Assembly: GCF_042682745.1 (NCBI RefSeq)
Contig: NZ_JBHUIO010000002.1
Span: 62,001-126,000 of the forward strand
Direction: 5' to 3'
DNA: 64,000 nucleotides
From: Tumebacillus_A lipolyticus
Lineage (GTDB): Bacteria > Bacillota > Bacilli > Tumebacillales > Tumebacillaceae
Shown: one piece after another, positions 9,347-17,295 of the stretch
Position numbering within the stretch: the stretch's first letter is position 1
Layout of the letters: every line of letters begins with the position of its first letter
The notes under the pieces: model-generated
Seen by the model: only the letters and a program-made list of their open reading frames with translations
Told to the model about the DNA's origin: nothing
Databases searched by the model: none
Translations under genes and position numbers: made by a program

Positions 9347-10033
9347 ATGAATGTTTATCCTGATGTTGCAAGCATCGCATCGTTGATGGCAGATCGAACA
9401 AGAGCGATCATATTAGACGTGCTGTTGGACGGACGAGCGCTTCCAGCAAGTGACTTGGCTCGTCTGTCAGGTGTAACCCCGCAGACGATCTCTGCACACT
9501 TGACAAAGTTGGTCGAAGGGAATCTTTTACAAGTAGAAACGCAGGGACGCCACCGCTACTATCGGCTGTCTGGCCCCGAAGTGGCCAACGCCTTGGAAGC
9601 GATCTCACTGCTCGCACCACCTGTCAAAATCCGCTCATTGCGGCAATCTGTGGAGATGGAGCGCCTCAGAGAGGCTCGAACTTGCTATGATCACCTTGCA
9701 GGTCAGCTAGGTGTCGCACTGACTCGTGCGCTGGTAGATCGGGGATGGCTGCAGGAAAGGACAGGCGACTACATCGTGACCGAAGCAGGCGCGGCACGAC
9801 TGGAACGCTTCGGCGTTGATCTGCACGCGTGTTACAAGGCCAGACGCCATTTTGCCAAGCCCTGTCTCGACTGGAGTGAGCGCAGGCATCATCTCGGCGG
9901 GGCGCTGGGAGCTGCGATCTCCCGCCGTCTATTTGAACTCGCATGGATTGAAAAAGATCCGAGCTGTCGAGCGGTGCGCGTTACAGCTTTGGGAAAGGAG
10001 CGGTTGTTCGAAGAGTTTGGCTTGGAAAGCTAG
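9347..10033 (+). CDS. ArsR/SmtB-type winged-helix regulator
   Basis: About 228 residues. The N-terminal ~85 residues form an ArsR-type helix-turn-helix (MADRTRAIILDVLLDG, LARLSGVTPQTISAHL, HRYYRLSG), and the second half is a family extension with two further winged-helix-like blocks (TRALVDRGWL and ISRRLFELAW) and one CYKAR/HFAKPCLDW segment. No CxC metal motif is seen in the DNA-recognition helix, so it is not an obvious arsenic or cadmium sensor. The start at 9347 is chosen because the next upstream in-frame ATG (9281) would overlap the divergent gene's start and the predicted transcript begins at 9347. It likely represses itself and the divergent flavin reductase. Its ligand is unknown. 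Confidence 0.85.
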   Translation: MNVYPDVASIASLMADRTRAIILDVLLDGRALPASDLARLSGVTPQTISAHLTKLVEGNLLQVETQGRHRYYRLSGPEVANALEAISLLAPPVKIRSLRQSVEMERLREARTCYDHLAGQLGVALTRALVDRGWLQERTGDYIVTEAGAARLERFGVDLHACYKARRHFAKPCLDWSERRHHLGGALGAAISRRLFELAWIEKDPSCRAVRVTALGKERLFEEFGLES

Positions 10034-10185
10034 CAGGGTGAGGGGAGGACAAAGAGAGCGGCAGATCGAGGTTGATCGCGCCGTTCTCCACCGGTGCGCG
10101 GGACCTTCGAAAAGCAACGGAGTAGAAGAGTAGCAGACGTAGATCTCAGCAGGAAGGGGTCACTCAAATGACAGGAACATGCGAA

Positions 10186-10224
10186 AAGACCTGTGCCAAT
10201 TTGCGCTTGGCACAGGTCTTTTTT
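10186..10224. terminator. Bidirectional intrinsic terminator
   Basis: A perfect 13-bp stem (10186-10198 with 10208-10220) around a 9-base loop has a T-run on the right and an A-run on the left. It can end both the ArsR-type transcript and the convergent GNAT transcript. Confidence 0.85.
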
Positions 10225-10271
10225 CATCAGTTCGAGCACTGATGATGTGATCCCGCTCGGATGCAGCACGA

Positions 10272-10829
10272 TCAGTTCGATCGGTTCGACCAGTCTGTAT
10301 CGAGCATCGCCCAGATGTAATGGTCTTCCCATTGTCCATTGATCTTCACATTTTTGCGGAACAGACCTTCTTTGTGAAAGCCGAGTTTCTCCAACAGCCG
10401 GTTTGAACCTTCGTTTTGCGGCATCACGCCCGCTTCGATTCGGTGCAGTTCGGCATGTTCAAACCCATATTTCAAACAGAGGCGAACCGCTTCTGACATC
10501 AAGCCCTTGCCATGATGTGCCTGATCCATCTCATAGCCGAGCAGAGCTCTTTGACCCGGTCCGCGTTGGACAAACATCAGGTCGACGCTGCCGATGAAAG
10601 CGTCCGTCTCATTCAAAAACACATGAAACGCATAGCTTTTGTCCTGCTCCCACTCCTGGTGTTGTCGTTCCAGCTTTCCACGCATCGCTTCGAGCGTGAA
10701 ATCATCTTCAGATCTCAGCGGTCGATATAGATCGAAAAGCTCCTTGTTGCGCAGATGGTGTGCCAACAACTCTTCGGCGTCTGACACTTGCGTCTTGCGA
10801 ATGTAAAGTCGATCTCCTTGAAGTTTCAT
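10272..10829 (-). CDS. GNAT family N-acetyltransferase, RimJ/RimL-like
   Basis: A 185-residue acetyltransferase of the RimJ-like class that uses acetyl-CoA to modify an amino group. Visible features are the N-terminal RLYIRKTQVSDAEELLA, the central LLGYEMDQAHHGKGLMSEA acetyl-CoA loop (Q/R-x-x-G-x-G/A variant HHGKGL) and the C-terminal NRLLEKLGFHKEGLFRK typical of ribosomal-protein-alanine acetyltransferases. A longer reading frame starts 26 codons upstream, but ATG 10829 is preceded by GGAGG at about 10 bases and begins the conserved domain. It is monocistronic, ends at a shared terminator and has its own promoter. The target could be a ribosomal protein or a small molecule; no link to the peptide clusters is visible. 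Confidence 0.85.
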   Translation of the reverse strand: MKLQGDRLYIRKTQVSDAEELLAHHLRNKELFDLYRPLRSEDDFTLEAMRGKLERQHQEWEQDKSYAFHVFLNETDAFIGSVDLMFVQRGPGQRALLGYEMDQAHHGKGLMSEAVRLCLKYGFEHAELHRIEAGVMPQNEGSNRLLEKLGFHKEGLFRKNVKINGQWEDHYIWAMLDTDWSNRSN

Positions 10830-10878
10830 GCGATGATGTCCTCCAGCTAAACTAGTAGTGGTGTCACTTCTTTCTTTT

Positions 10879-10941
10879 ATCCTAGCAGATTTCCGAAAAT
10901 TCAACAAAGAGTATTTCGTAGTACGAAAGTATTCGGAAATC
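10879..10941 (-). promoter_or_regulatory. Promoter of the GNAT gene with nested palindromes
   Basis: On the minus strand TTGTTG (10902-10907) and TAGGAT (10879-10884) are 17 bases apart. A 10-bp inverted repeat GATTTCCGAA/TTCGGAAATC (10888-10897 and 10932-10941) flanks a 7-bp inverted repeat TTTCGTA-g-TACGAAA (10914-10928). One arm sits in the promoter spacer, which is a good place for an operator. Confidence 0.5.
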
Positions 10942-10980
10942 GGAATGAGCTGGTCGTTGTGTTCGCTTGCTTGTGATCGC

Positions 10981-12294
10981 CTATTTGGTGCCGATCGCTG
11001 CTCGTCTGCGAAACATCAAGCTGAAACATCCTGCGACCAGTGCGGGCAAGATCCATCCTGCACCTACCGAGTAGAGGGGAAGGCGAGAGAAAACCGAGTT
11101 CCAAGCTTGCGAGAGCAGCGTTTGGTTGATCAGATCCAACCCGCTGTACAGGAGAACCGTACAGACGGTCATTCGAAAGAGGGCAACGTTTGCTCCACCG
11201 GAGCGTTCTGATAGCGCGAGGAGGATCAGTACGATCGCGACCGGATAGAGCAGACCGAGCAGAGGCAAAGAGAATGCCAAGATGTTGGTGAGCCCGAGGT
11301 TGGCGATGATCAAGCTCACAGCGCAGACAGCGTTGACCCAAGTCTGATAGGAGACGCGAGAGGAAAGCGTAGCAAAATATTGACTGCACGAGGTCGTCAG
11401 GCCGATCGAGACGCACAGACAGGCGAGAAAGAACACTGCGCCGAGCAAAAGGGTGCCGCCTGCCCCGAACAGGCTGTTCATCACGTTGGACAACGTTTGT
11501 GCGCCATTCTCTGCTCGGCCGAAAGAAGCGCTAGCAGCTCCGAGCGAGCCGAGGATCAGATAGAGGATGGTCAGCAGCCCGCCAGCGAGCAGGCCGGAGC
11601 GCATCATATAAGTGGATATCTTTTTGTTGCTTTCAATCCCTTTCGATCTGATCGCATTGGCGACGACGATGCCGAACGCAAGCGCCCCCAGCGCATCTCC
11701 CGTTTGATAGCCATCCAAAAAGCCTTGGAACACCGGGTGGGCGAAATACTGTCCTTGCGGTGCGCCAACTGGCGGCAAAGGGGAGAAGAGGCTCTTGAGA
11801 AAAATCAGCAGGATCAGGATCAATAAGAGGGGGGTCAGCAGTTTCCCAAACCGTTCCACGAGCTTCGAGGGGGTTCTGCTGAGCCAGAGCACAAGGCTAT
11901 AGAAGCACAGGGAGTAGAGAAAGAGCGACACAGGTTCATCGGCGAGTGCGCTCGGCAGCAGCGGTTTGATGCCCATTTCGAACGCTAAGCTGCCAGCCCG
12001 CGGGATGCCGAGCGCAGGCCCGATGCACAGGTAGATCGCCAGAGGAAACAGGAGCGCAAATAAAGGATGTACCCGTCCTGCTAAACGATCGAACGAGCCA
12101 GTTCTGGCGATGGCAGCCACCCCGAGGAGCGGCAATCCGACGGCAGACAGGATGAATCCGATCAGGGCAAGCCAGACATGGTCGCCAGCCATACTTCCGA
12201 GATAGGGCGGGAAGATCAAGTTTCCAGCTCCAAAAAACATTGAAAACAGCATAAAACTCATAAAGATCAGGTCCTTTTTTGATAATTTCTCCAT
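10981..12294 (-). CDS. brnQ: Branched-chain amino acid carrier BrnQ
   Basis: About 437 residues with around 12 hydrophobic membrane segments. The N-terminus has the diagnostic BrnQ signature FSMFFGAGNLIFPPYLG, followed by GIPRAGSLAFE and DALGALAFGIVVANAI. The family takes up leucine, isoleucine and valine with sodium. ATG 12294 is chosen because the family N-terminus begins there and GAGG lies upstream; 24 extra codons in the open frame are not conserved. It stands alone on the minus strand between unrelated genes. Several NRPS modules nearby are predicted to use branched-chain residues, so precursor supply is possible but is inference. No T-box leader is visible upstream. Confidence 0.9.
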   Translation of the reverse strand: MEKLSKKDLIFMSFMLFSMFFGAGNLIFPPYLGSMAGDHVWLALIGFILSAVGLPLLGVAAIARTGSFDRLAGRVHPLFALLFPLAIYLCIGPALGIPRAGSLAFEMGIKPLLPSALADEPVSLFLYSLCFYSLVLWLSRTPSKLVERFGKLLTPLLLILILLIFLKSLFSPLPPVGAPQGQYFAHPVFQGFLDGYQTGDALGALAFGIVVANAIRSKGIESNKKISTYMMRSGLLAGGLLTILYLILGSLGAASASFGRAENGAQTLSNVMNSLFGAGGTLLLGAVFFLACLCVSIGLTTSCSQYFATLSSRVSYQTWVNAVCAVSLIIANLGLTNILAFSLPLLGLLYPVAIVLILLALSERSGGANVALFRMTVCTVLLYSGLDLINQTLLSQAWNSVFSRLPLYSVGAGWILPALVAGCFSLMFRRRAAIGTK

Positions 12295-12668
12295 GTGCTG
12301 ATTCCTCGGTCCTTTGCTTTCATGATGTAATGCACATGTGCTTTTTAGTGCTAAAGAGCAAGGCAAGACGTTACGAATCGGAACCCTCTCTTTTGGATAT
12401 TGGATAGTATCTTAGCAGTCTTGAAGCTTGAATTCAACAACCTGCTCTATGATTAAAATTTCTGGATTTTATTGTGGAAACAGGGAGCGCGAAAGGAAGA
12501 GTCATGTTGAGGCGTGTGAAACTTTTATCCTCGGAAAAGGCTGGGAATGCTTCATAAAGAGCGTGACCGTTTCCACCGTTCATCTTACAGCCGATCGCTC
12601 CACCTCCTCGCAACGGGTGTGATGATTCGATCTGAACAGGACACACCTAACCGTTAAGGTCGAGAAGT
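12295..12668. other. Intergenic region upstream of brnQ and the rhodanese
   Basis: No convincing gene is seen. On the minus strand TACTAT near 12400 could be a -10 element for brnQ, without a good -35 at the right distance. No T-box consensus or leucine-responsive leader is recognisable. Confidence 0.4.
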
Positions 12669-12696
12669 TTGACTTTTTGTTGTTCAAGCGTATAAT
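12669..12696 (+). promoter_or_regulatory. Promoter of the rhodanese gene
   Basis: TTGACT (12669-12674) and a perfect TATAAT (12691-12696) are 16 bases apart. Transcription would start near 12703, directly in front of the palindromic operator. Confidence 0.75.
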
Positions 12697-12708
12697 TAGG
12701 TTCATCCC

Positions 12709-12728
12709 ATATACCCATAGGGGTATAT
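12709..12728. promoter_or_regulatory. CsoR/CstR-type operator
   Basis: ATATACCCAT/AGGGGTATAT is a 20-bp near-perfect palindrome (9 of 10 pairs). It matches the TACCC-n2-GGGTA pattern bound by the CsoR/CstR/FrmR repressor family (known for copper and persulfide sensors). It lies just downstream of the -10 box, between promoter and ribosome binding site, where binding would block transcription. No such repressor gene is in the window. Confidence 0.7.
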
Positions 12729-12749
12729 AGGGAGAAAGGATGTGAGAGG

Positions 12750-13127
12750 ATGAACTGGATCGTCTTTTTACTCTTCGCGTTGATCTTGTGGTTTGTCGTG
12801 TCACGGATGCTTCCGGTCAAAGGGTTGCGCAATCTATCGGAAGCGGAAGCGCACACATTGCTTCAGACTCCTGACGAGTATGAATTTCTCGATGTTCGCG
12901 AAGTTCACGAATATGAGCGCGGCCACATCCCTGGCTTCAGAAATATTCCGCTCAGCCAATTGCCTTCTCGAATGGACGAGATCGATCGTTCTCGCACGGT
13001 CGTGTTGACCTGTCAGAGCGGCATGCGCAGTCTGCAGGCGGCAAGAGTCTTGCACAAGCGAGGCATTCGCTCGCTCTGTCATCTGCGCGCAGGTGTCGGC
13101 GGGTGGAGTGGCAAGCTGGTCAGATAG
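12750..13127 (+). CDS. Membrane-anchored rhodanese-like sulfurtransferase
   Basis: A 125-residue protein with one N-terminal membrane helix (~3-18) and a single rhodanese domain (~28-122). Hallmarks are EFLDVREVHEYERGHIPG and the active-site loop CQSGMRS with catalytic Cys88. Rhodaneses move sulfane sulfur between persulfide carriers. The ribosome binding site AAAGGA is about 9 bases from the ATG. The CsoR/CstR-type operator over the transcription start suggests induction by persulfide/sulfide stress, as for CstR-controlled sulfurtransferases, or by copper. The gene is a single transcription unit ending at the hairpin at 13192. Sulfur handling near an NRPS module predicted to use cysteine may be coincidence. 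Confidence 0.88.
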   Translation: MNWIVFLLFALILWFVVSRMLPVKGLRNLSEAEAHTLLQTPDEYEFLDVREVHEYERGHIPGFRNIPLSQLPSRMDEIDRSRTVVLTCQSGMRSLQAARVLHKRGIRSLCHLRAGVGGWSGKLVR

Positions 13128-13191
13128 ACCCGCATGTGTGGTGAGGTATGAAGCGCATGCTCGTCTCCCGCCAAGAGGATTATGTTTTTGC

Positions 13192-13226
13192 AGGCATTCC
13201 GAATCGATCGGAATGCCTTTTTTTTG
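13192..13226 (+). terminator. Terminator of the rhodanese gene
   Basis: An 11-bp perfect stem (13192-13202 with 13208-13218), 5-base loop, then an 8-T run. Confidence 0.9.
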
Positions 13227-13238
13227 CAGAAAAAAATA

Positions 13239-13274
13239 ACCCGAACTGGTAAGCGATCGTTCACCAGTTCGGGT
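13239..13274 (-). terminator. Terminator on the minus strand
   Basis: A 12-bp perfect stem (13239-13250 with 13263-13274) is preceded on the + strand by an A-run, so on the minus strand it ends in a T-run. It fits the end of the decayed minus-strand gene at 13458-14111. The 180 bases between them (13275-13457) show no gene. Confidence 0.75.
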
Positions 13275-13457
13275 GTTTGAAACTTGAGAGAGCACTTTCG
13301 TTAATCGATCACGAAACGGTCGAGCAACGCTTGTCCGACCTGAACGAATCGGGTAGGGATGCTCATCGCTCGATTCGCCAACATTTGCAGCTTTGCGGCT
13401 CGAACGTCATGTCAAATCGCTCATAAGCTGTTGACTCTGTAGGTCAGGTCGACTCTG

Positions 13458-14111
13458 TTAGTTCAGATTCAAAGGTGCAAAAACGGTGGCTCCGTTTGTC
13501 GCGATCCAAGCCATCCAAACAGTTCCCGATGCGTCTTGCGAAAGGATGGGAGATTTGCCGTACGCAACGGTAGCTTTCGGCCCGATTTGCCCGTTCACGA
13601 TGGTGCGGACAACGATTTCGGTTCCTTTTTCGTATGCGAGAACGAGTCCTTTATCTGCGGTGTTCATCAGAGCGGGATTGGCCGCACCGGATGGCTCCAA
13701 CACGATCGGCGAATAGATCGCTTCGTAATCATAGTAATTCTGTTGGCGCTTTTGATAAACCAGTTTGACGCCAGACGCTTCTGATAATTCCCAGAACAGC
13801 CACATGTTCTTTTGCGCATCGTACGCCATGGCAGGTTTGTAGTTGCGACCTGATGTGATCAGGTCATACTCTTCACCATAGGAGTCCCAGTATTTGTTCA
13901 CGTAGCCGAGCTTGATCTTCCATGTGTCGTAGCCGCTGTTCACATTTTGTGCCCAGACGAACTGAGAATTTCCATTCGGATCTCTGGTGAAAAACGAATC
14001 CCGATTATCGCCAGGGATCAGGTAGCTGTATCCACCGTGAACTGCTGTTTGCGACCATTTCCCTGCCATCAACCAGAAACTGCCCTCTTGATATTTTGTC
14101 CAAACGAAAGT
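13458..14111 (-). pseudogene. 5'-truncated beta-propeller-like secreted protein gene
   Basis: The open frame runs in from an in-frame stop (TAA at 14112-14114) and contains four related aromatic repeats: TFVWTKYQEGSFWLM, QFVWAQNVNSGYDTWKIKLG, MWLFWELSEASGVKLVY and VWMAWIATNGATVFAPLN. Regularly spaced W/F-rich strands of about 50-60 residues are typical of beta-propeller blades. A protein starting at the TTG/ATG at 14072/14067 would begin inside the first blade, without signal peptide or ribosome binding site, and too few blades remain for a closed propeller. I therefore call it the 3' remnant of a larger gene whose 5' part is lost. A terminator of matching orientation follows at 13239. The original function is not recognisable; annotators may list it as a hypothetical protein of about 203 residues. 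Confidence 0.55.
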
Positions 14112-14586
14112 TTAAAATAAATAATAGGTTTATATGTCGTTTGTTAGTATTATTTAATTTATGTAATATATTGAAATTATGATGAGTGTATGAAGTTGAA
14201 TCCTATTTAATAGAACGATATGCGGTGAATTCAATTTCGTATGGCTCGATCAATTCTTGACATCGAACCAGATGGAGGGGGCGATCAGCGAGAGAGAAAA
14301 TAGAGCGTTTTGAGTCTATTGTTTTGTGTTATTTATTATCATTTCGTTTGTACTTTTTATTTACATAGTTTTTCAGAATGGTTATGATCGATCTGTAGGA
14401 AGTAGCATCGATTCTTGTTCTAGCATTTGATGTTTTTGGCTCATCTCGTTTTTTGCCTATTCTTCTTTTTGCCTATCCATTGAATGCTTCTGCGAGAACA
14501 ATCGATAGGTTTGCTCATCGGTTAAAGAATCGCTCAGCTACTCACAGTCGAGTTGCAAGGAGTGCTGTCAAATCGTCGCCTCAAAT
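14112..14586. other. AT-rich intergenic region upstream of the MFS gene
   Basis: About 475 bases without a coding frame. It follows the broken end of the propeller-like gene, so it may hold the scar of a deletion or insertion, but no insertion-sequence ends or target duplications were recognised. Confidence 0.4.
14360..14388 (+). promoter_or_regulatory. Candidate promoter of the MFS gene
   Basis: TTTACA (14360-14365) and TATGAT (14383-14388) are 17 bases apart. The resulting leader to the ATG at 14587 would be about 190 bases. Confidence 0.45.
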
Positions 14587-15804
14587 ATGTTTCAAGTATT
14601 GAAATACCGTGACTTTCGATTGCTGTGGCTCGGGCTGATGATTTCCAACTTCGGAACTTGGGCGCAGCTTTATGCTGAGCAATGGTTCATCTTCGGCATC
14701 AACGGATCGGCGCTCGATGTGAGCCTGCTCGTCTTTGTTCAAGCGGTGCCAAACATCCTCTTCATGGTGATCGGAGGCATTTTGGCCGATCGTTTTGATC
14801 GGAAGAAGCTTTTGTTCTTTACGCAAGGAGCGCAAGCGTTTCTGACCTTGTTGCTCGCGCTGCTGATCAGCATGAACATGATCAGCCTCTATCTGTACCT
14901 TTCGATCAACTTTCTATATGGCCTGATCATCGGATTGGACATCCCCGCTCGTCGCTCGATCGTTCCCAACATCGTGCCGATGGAGCACCTGTCCAAAGCG
15001 CTATCGATCTACAATGCAACGTTTCAACTCGCTTTGTTTGCTGGCCCGGTGATCGGCTCGACCCTCGTTGCACTTTTTGGTTACAAGACGGTTTTCTTTT
15101 TAAACGCGGCTACTTTCACCGCCATCCTGTATGCAGTCTGGCAGATGAAAATCCCAGAGAAGATCCGCCATGTTGATTTCAAGCCGACCGTTTTTGCAGA
15201 GCTTCGCCGTGTTGGCACCGTTTTTCAGACGCACCATGTGCTGCTGATCATGGTGATCCTCAACTTTCTGTTCGTCGCGTTAGGTCGAATCGATTATCTG
15301 TTCCCTTCGATTGCGACCCACCAGTTAAAGATCGGTGTCGAAGATGCCGGATGGTTAAATTCATCCTTAGGGATCGGGTTTGTGGTCGGTTCGCTCGTGA
15401 TCGGCACGTTTGAAACGTACTTTAAGCAGAACTTGGTTCGCGTGTTGCTCTTTCAAGGGCTGATCTTATGCACCACCTCCTGGTTGCTGTCCGTTTCTAC
15501 CTCTGTGTGGATGGCTTGTGTGATGATCGCCATGCGCGGAGCCTTTCTTTCGATCGTAGGCATCTTGATCAGCAACGCCTTGCAGATTCGAACGCCAGAT
15601 GAACATTTGGGTAAAGTCATGGGCGTACAAAGCGCTGTGATTTCGCTCGCGAGCTTGGCCTCATTTCCTGTCGGTTTGCTGGTCGATCGATACGGAGTTG
15701 ATTCCAGCTTGCAGTGGTTTGCGGTCGGGAGCGCACTGATCTTCTGTTATATGCTGTTCAACAGGCGGCACTTGCGAAAGATTCGGACTGCTGAGGTGAA
15801 ATGA
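14587..15804 (+). CDS. MFS exporter, EntS/MFS_3-like
   Basis: A 405-residue major facilitator transporter with about 12 membrane helices. The short N-terminus FQVLKYRDFRLLWLGLMISN, the loop GGILADRFDRKKLL (motif A type) and GLDIPARRSIVPNIVP are characteristic of the enterobactin-exporter-like MFS_3 group, which extrudes siderophores and small peptides or drugs. The AAGGAG sequence lies 23 bases upstream of the ATG, too far for a good ribosome binding site, but no better in-frame start exists. Its place between two NRPS genes makes export of a peptide product reasonable, though this is inference from context only. A leader of about 190 bases precedes it. Confidence 0.9.
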   Translation: MFQVLKYRDFRLLWLGLMISNFGTWAQLYAEQWFIFGINGSALDVSLLVFVQAVPNILFMVIGGILADRFDRKKLLFFTQGAQAFLTLLLALLISMNMISLYLYLSINFLYGLIIGLDIPARRSIVPNIVPMEHLSKALSIYNATFQLALFAGPVIGSTLVALFGYKTVFFLNAATFTAILYAVWQMKIPEKIRHVDFKPTVFAELRRVGTVFQTHHVLLIMVILNFLFVALGRIDYLFPSIATHQLKIGVEDAGWLNSSLGIGFVVGSLVIGTFETYFKQNLVRVLLFQGLILCTTSWLLSVSTSVWMACVMIAMRGAFLSIVGILISNALQIRTPDEHLGKVMGVQSAVISLASLASFPVGLLVDRYGVDSSLQWFAVGSALIFCYMLFNRRHLRKIRTAEVK

Positions 15805-16096
15805 GTGAGGGGATCAACCGTGAAGGAGACTCGTTTGAGTAAATGTGGGCAGACAGTTGAAGGAAAGAGTGGGTTTCCCGCTTGGGGACTCCCTTTTAAC
15901 GTGAAATTGGCAGACGACTTTATTGATTGATCATGCCGTATCAAGTTACTGCTCTCGCGCTTGATCAGGGGGTTCGAAGGAAATCGAGGGAATCTCGATT
16001 CGATCCACCTGCTTCGAGAACCGGGCGTTTTCTTGCAATTGTCGTCTAACTTGGAGAAAATGAGAAAAACTACTTATGGTGAAAGGTGGGAGTAAG
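15805..16096. other. Intergenic region between MFS and ABM genes
   Basis: No gene is seen. An imperfect hairpin at about 15868-15890 followed by TTTT could be the terminator of the MFS gene, but its pairing is poor. Confidence 0.35.
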
Positions 16097-16387
16097 ATGG
16101 TGATCATTCACGCATATCTGGTCGTGAATCCGAAGCATCGGGAGCAGTTTTTACAATTGGCTAGACATATTACGAGCGGGTCGCAAGCGGAAGAAGGGAA
16201 CATCAGCTATCGATTGTATGAGGATGCGGAGCGCTCCGATGCATTTGTGATCGTGGAAAAATGGAAAGATCATCAAGCGATTGCGCATCATAATCAGACA
16301 GATCATTTCAAAAGTTTTATTCGGGATGTGAAAGGGTTGTTGGAGGAAGAGCAGGTAGAGGTGTACGACGTCGTAACCAATCCTTAG
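16097..16387 (+). CDS. ABM-family (YgiN-like) monooxygenase or quinol oxidase
   Basis: A 96-residue antibiotic-biosynthesis-monooxygenase (ABM) domain protein: MVIIHAYLVV, a central EEGNISYRLYEDAERSD and the strand FVIVEKWKDHQAIAHHN with a conserved C-terminal FKSFIRDV helix. These ferredoxin-like dimers oxidise quinols or polyketides without cofactor, or serve as small detoxifying enzymes; many are housekeeping. The start at 16097 is preferred over an in-frame ATG at 16076 because GGTGGGAG lies just before it and the domain begins there. It precedes NRPS2 by 900 bases and has its own terminator, so it is not co-transcribed. Substrate unknown. Confidence 0.85.
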   Translation: MVIIHAYLVVNPKHREQFLQLARHITSGSQAEEGNISYRLYEDAERSDAFVIVEKWKDHQAIAHHNQTDHFKSFIRDVKGLLEEEQVEVYDVVTNP

Positions 16388-16431
16388 GATCGCGTATGTG
16401 TTGAAGTTGATCGCTTGCAATGGTTGGCTGT

Positions 16432-16461
16432 ACTCTCTTCCGCTTGGGAAGGGAGTTTTTC
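16432..16461 (+). terminator. Terminator of the ABM gene
   Basis: A 10-bp stem (16432-16441 with 16447-16456, one G-T pair) and a T-run. Confidence 0.8.
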
Positions 16462-16550
16462 TTTTGCTCTTCTTTCGCGAGTGGAACCTTTGGAGGAAGA
16501 TGAATTTGTCAGCACGGATGATAGAAAAGAGATAGGGTGACAACTCGGAG

Positions 16551-16740
16551 CACTCCTAGTGGTGGAGTGTGATGAGAGGTGGGATTTCTTGAAGTGCTTA
16601 CCACTTGAAAGAAACCTTCACCTTAGTGGAGGTAGCCCGATCACAATAATTCGTATGACCTTGCGGGAATTTAATTTTTCGAAATATGCTCGATCAAATC
16701 GTTTTGCTGAAAAGCGCCCAACCAGGGGGCTTTTTCTTTT
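16551..16740 (+). ncRNA. Possible structured RNA ending in a terminator-like hairpin
   Basis: Two short hairpins (ACTCC/GGAGT near 16551-16567 and AAGTG/CACTT near 16594-16608) are followed by AAAGCgCCC/GGGgGCTTT (16711-16719 with 16725-16733) and a T-rich tract. Hairpins ending in a terminator between genes are typical of small RNAs or attenuators. It matches no riboswitch consensus I know, and it lies 550 bases before NRPS2. Whether it is transcribed is unknown. Confidence 0.25.
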
Positions 16741-17295
16741 TCTAAGCGGCGACAGTATTGAAGGGATGCACAGAACCGATTCATTCGGAGAACAGGATCG
16801 CTCTGGTGACGAGCACCTGCTGAATCTGAACATAATGCAAATGATCAGGGTCATTTGAAGTCTGTTGATTCTGAAATATTCCAGCGATTACACTATATTT
16901 CATGCGGCTGATTATTAATTTTTCACTAACCTAGCTTGAAATATTTGTATGACTTAATATAAGATATATTGGAAATATACTGTGAAATTCTATACTGCAA
17001 TTGCATCGTTTGTTAAACGGGATTTTTGAAGTAGGGGGGCGTTGTAAAGGGGTAAAGTTGTCGAACTTGTTTTTCGATTGGAATCTTCAACGCTATTTTT
17101 AAGGAAGCGAGACGCTTTTCAGTTGAGGAAGGTATTAGATAGAGACCCTTAAACGGGGGGCACTGTTGCCCTATACGAAACATAGTTGGAAGATCGGCTC
17201 TTTTTTACATTTCATTACCTGACTGGACGTTTTGGATTCACAGGAGATGCATTTCCATTGTGCAAGACTAGATTTCTTCTAAGGGAGGCTGTCTG
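16741..17295. other. NRPS2 upstream region and leader
   Basis: No gene is seen. The AT-rich first half holds a candidate promoter (16936-16963). The second half has G-runs (GGGGGG near 17034 and 17155) and two small hairpins, GAAGCG/CGCTTTTC near 17105-17120 and GGGCA/TGCCC near 17157-17172. A long leader of about 320 bases before a 15-kb gene could be regulatory. Confidence 0.35.
16936..16963 (+). promoter_or_regulatory. Candidate promoter of NRPS2
   Basis: TTGAAA (16936-16941) and TATAAG (16958-16963) are 16 bases apart in AT-rich DNA. A second overlapping reading, TTGTAT with TATATT, is also possible. Confidence 0.4.

Noticed and set aside
12295..12668. A T-box or leucine-responsive leader before brnQ
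   Set aside because: No T-box antiterminator consensus and no specifier or terminator hairpin were found on the minus strand.
16559..16858. A small + strand open frame of 99 codons
   Set aside because: Crosses the hairpins and terminator-like stem, has no convincing start signal and no recognisable sequence.
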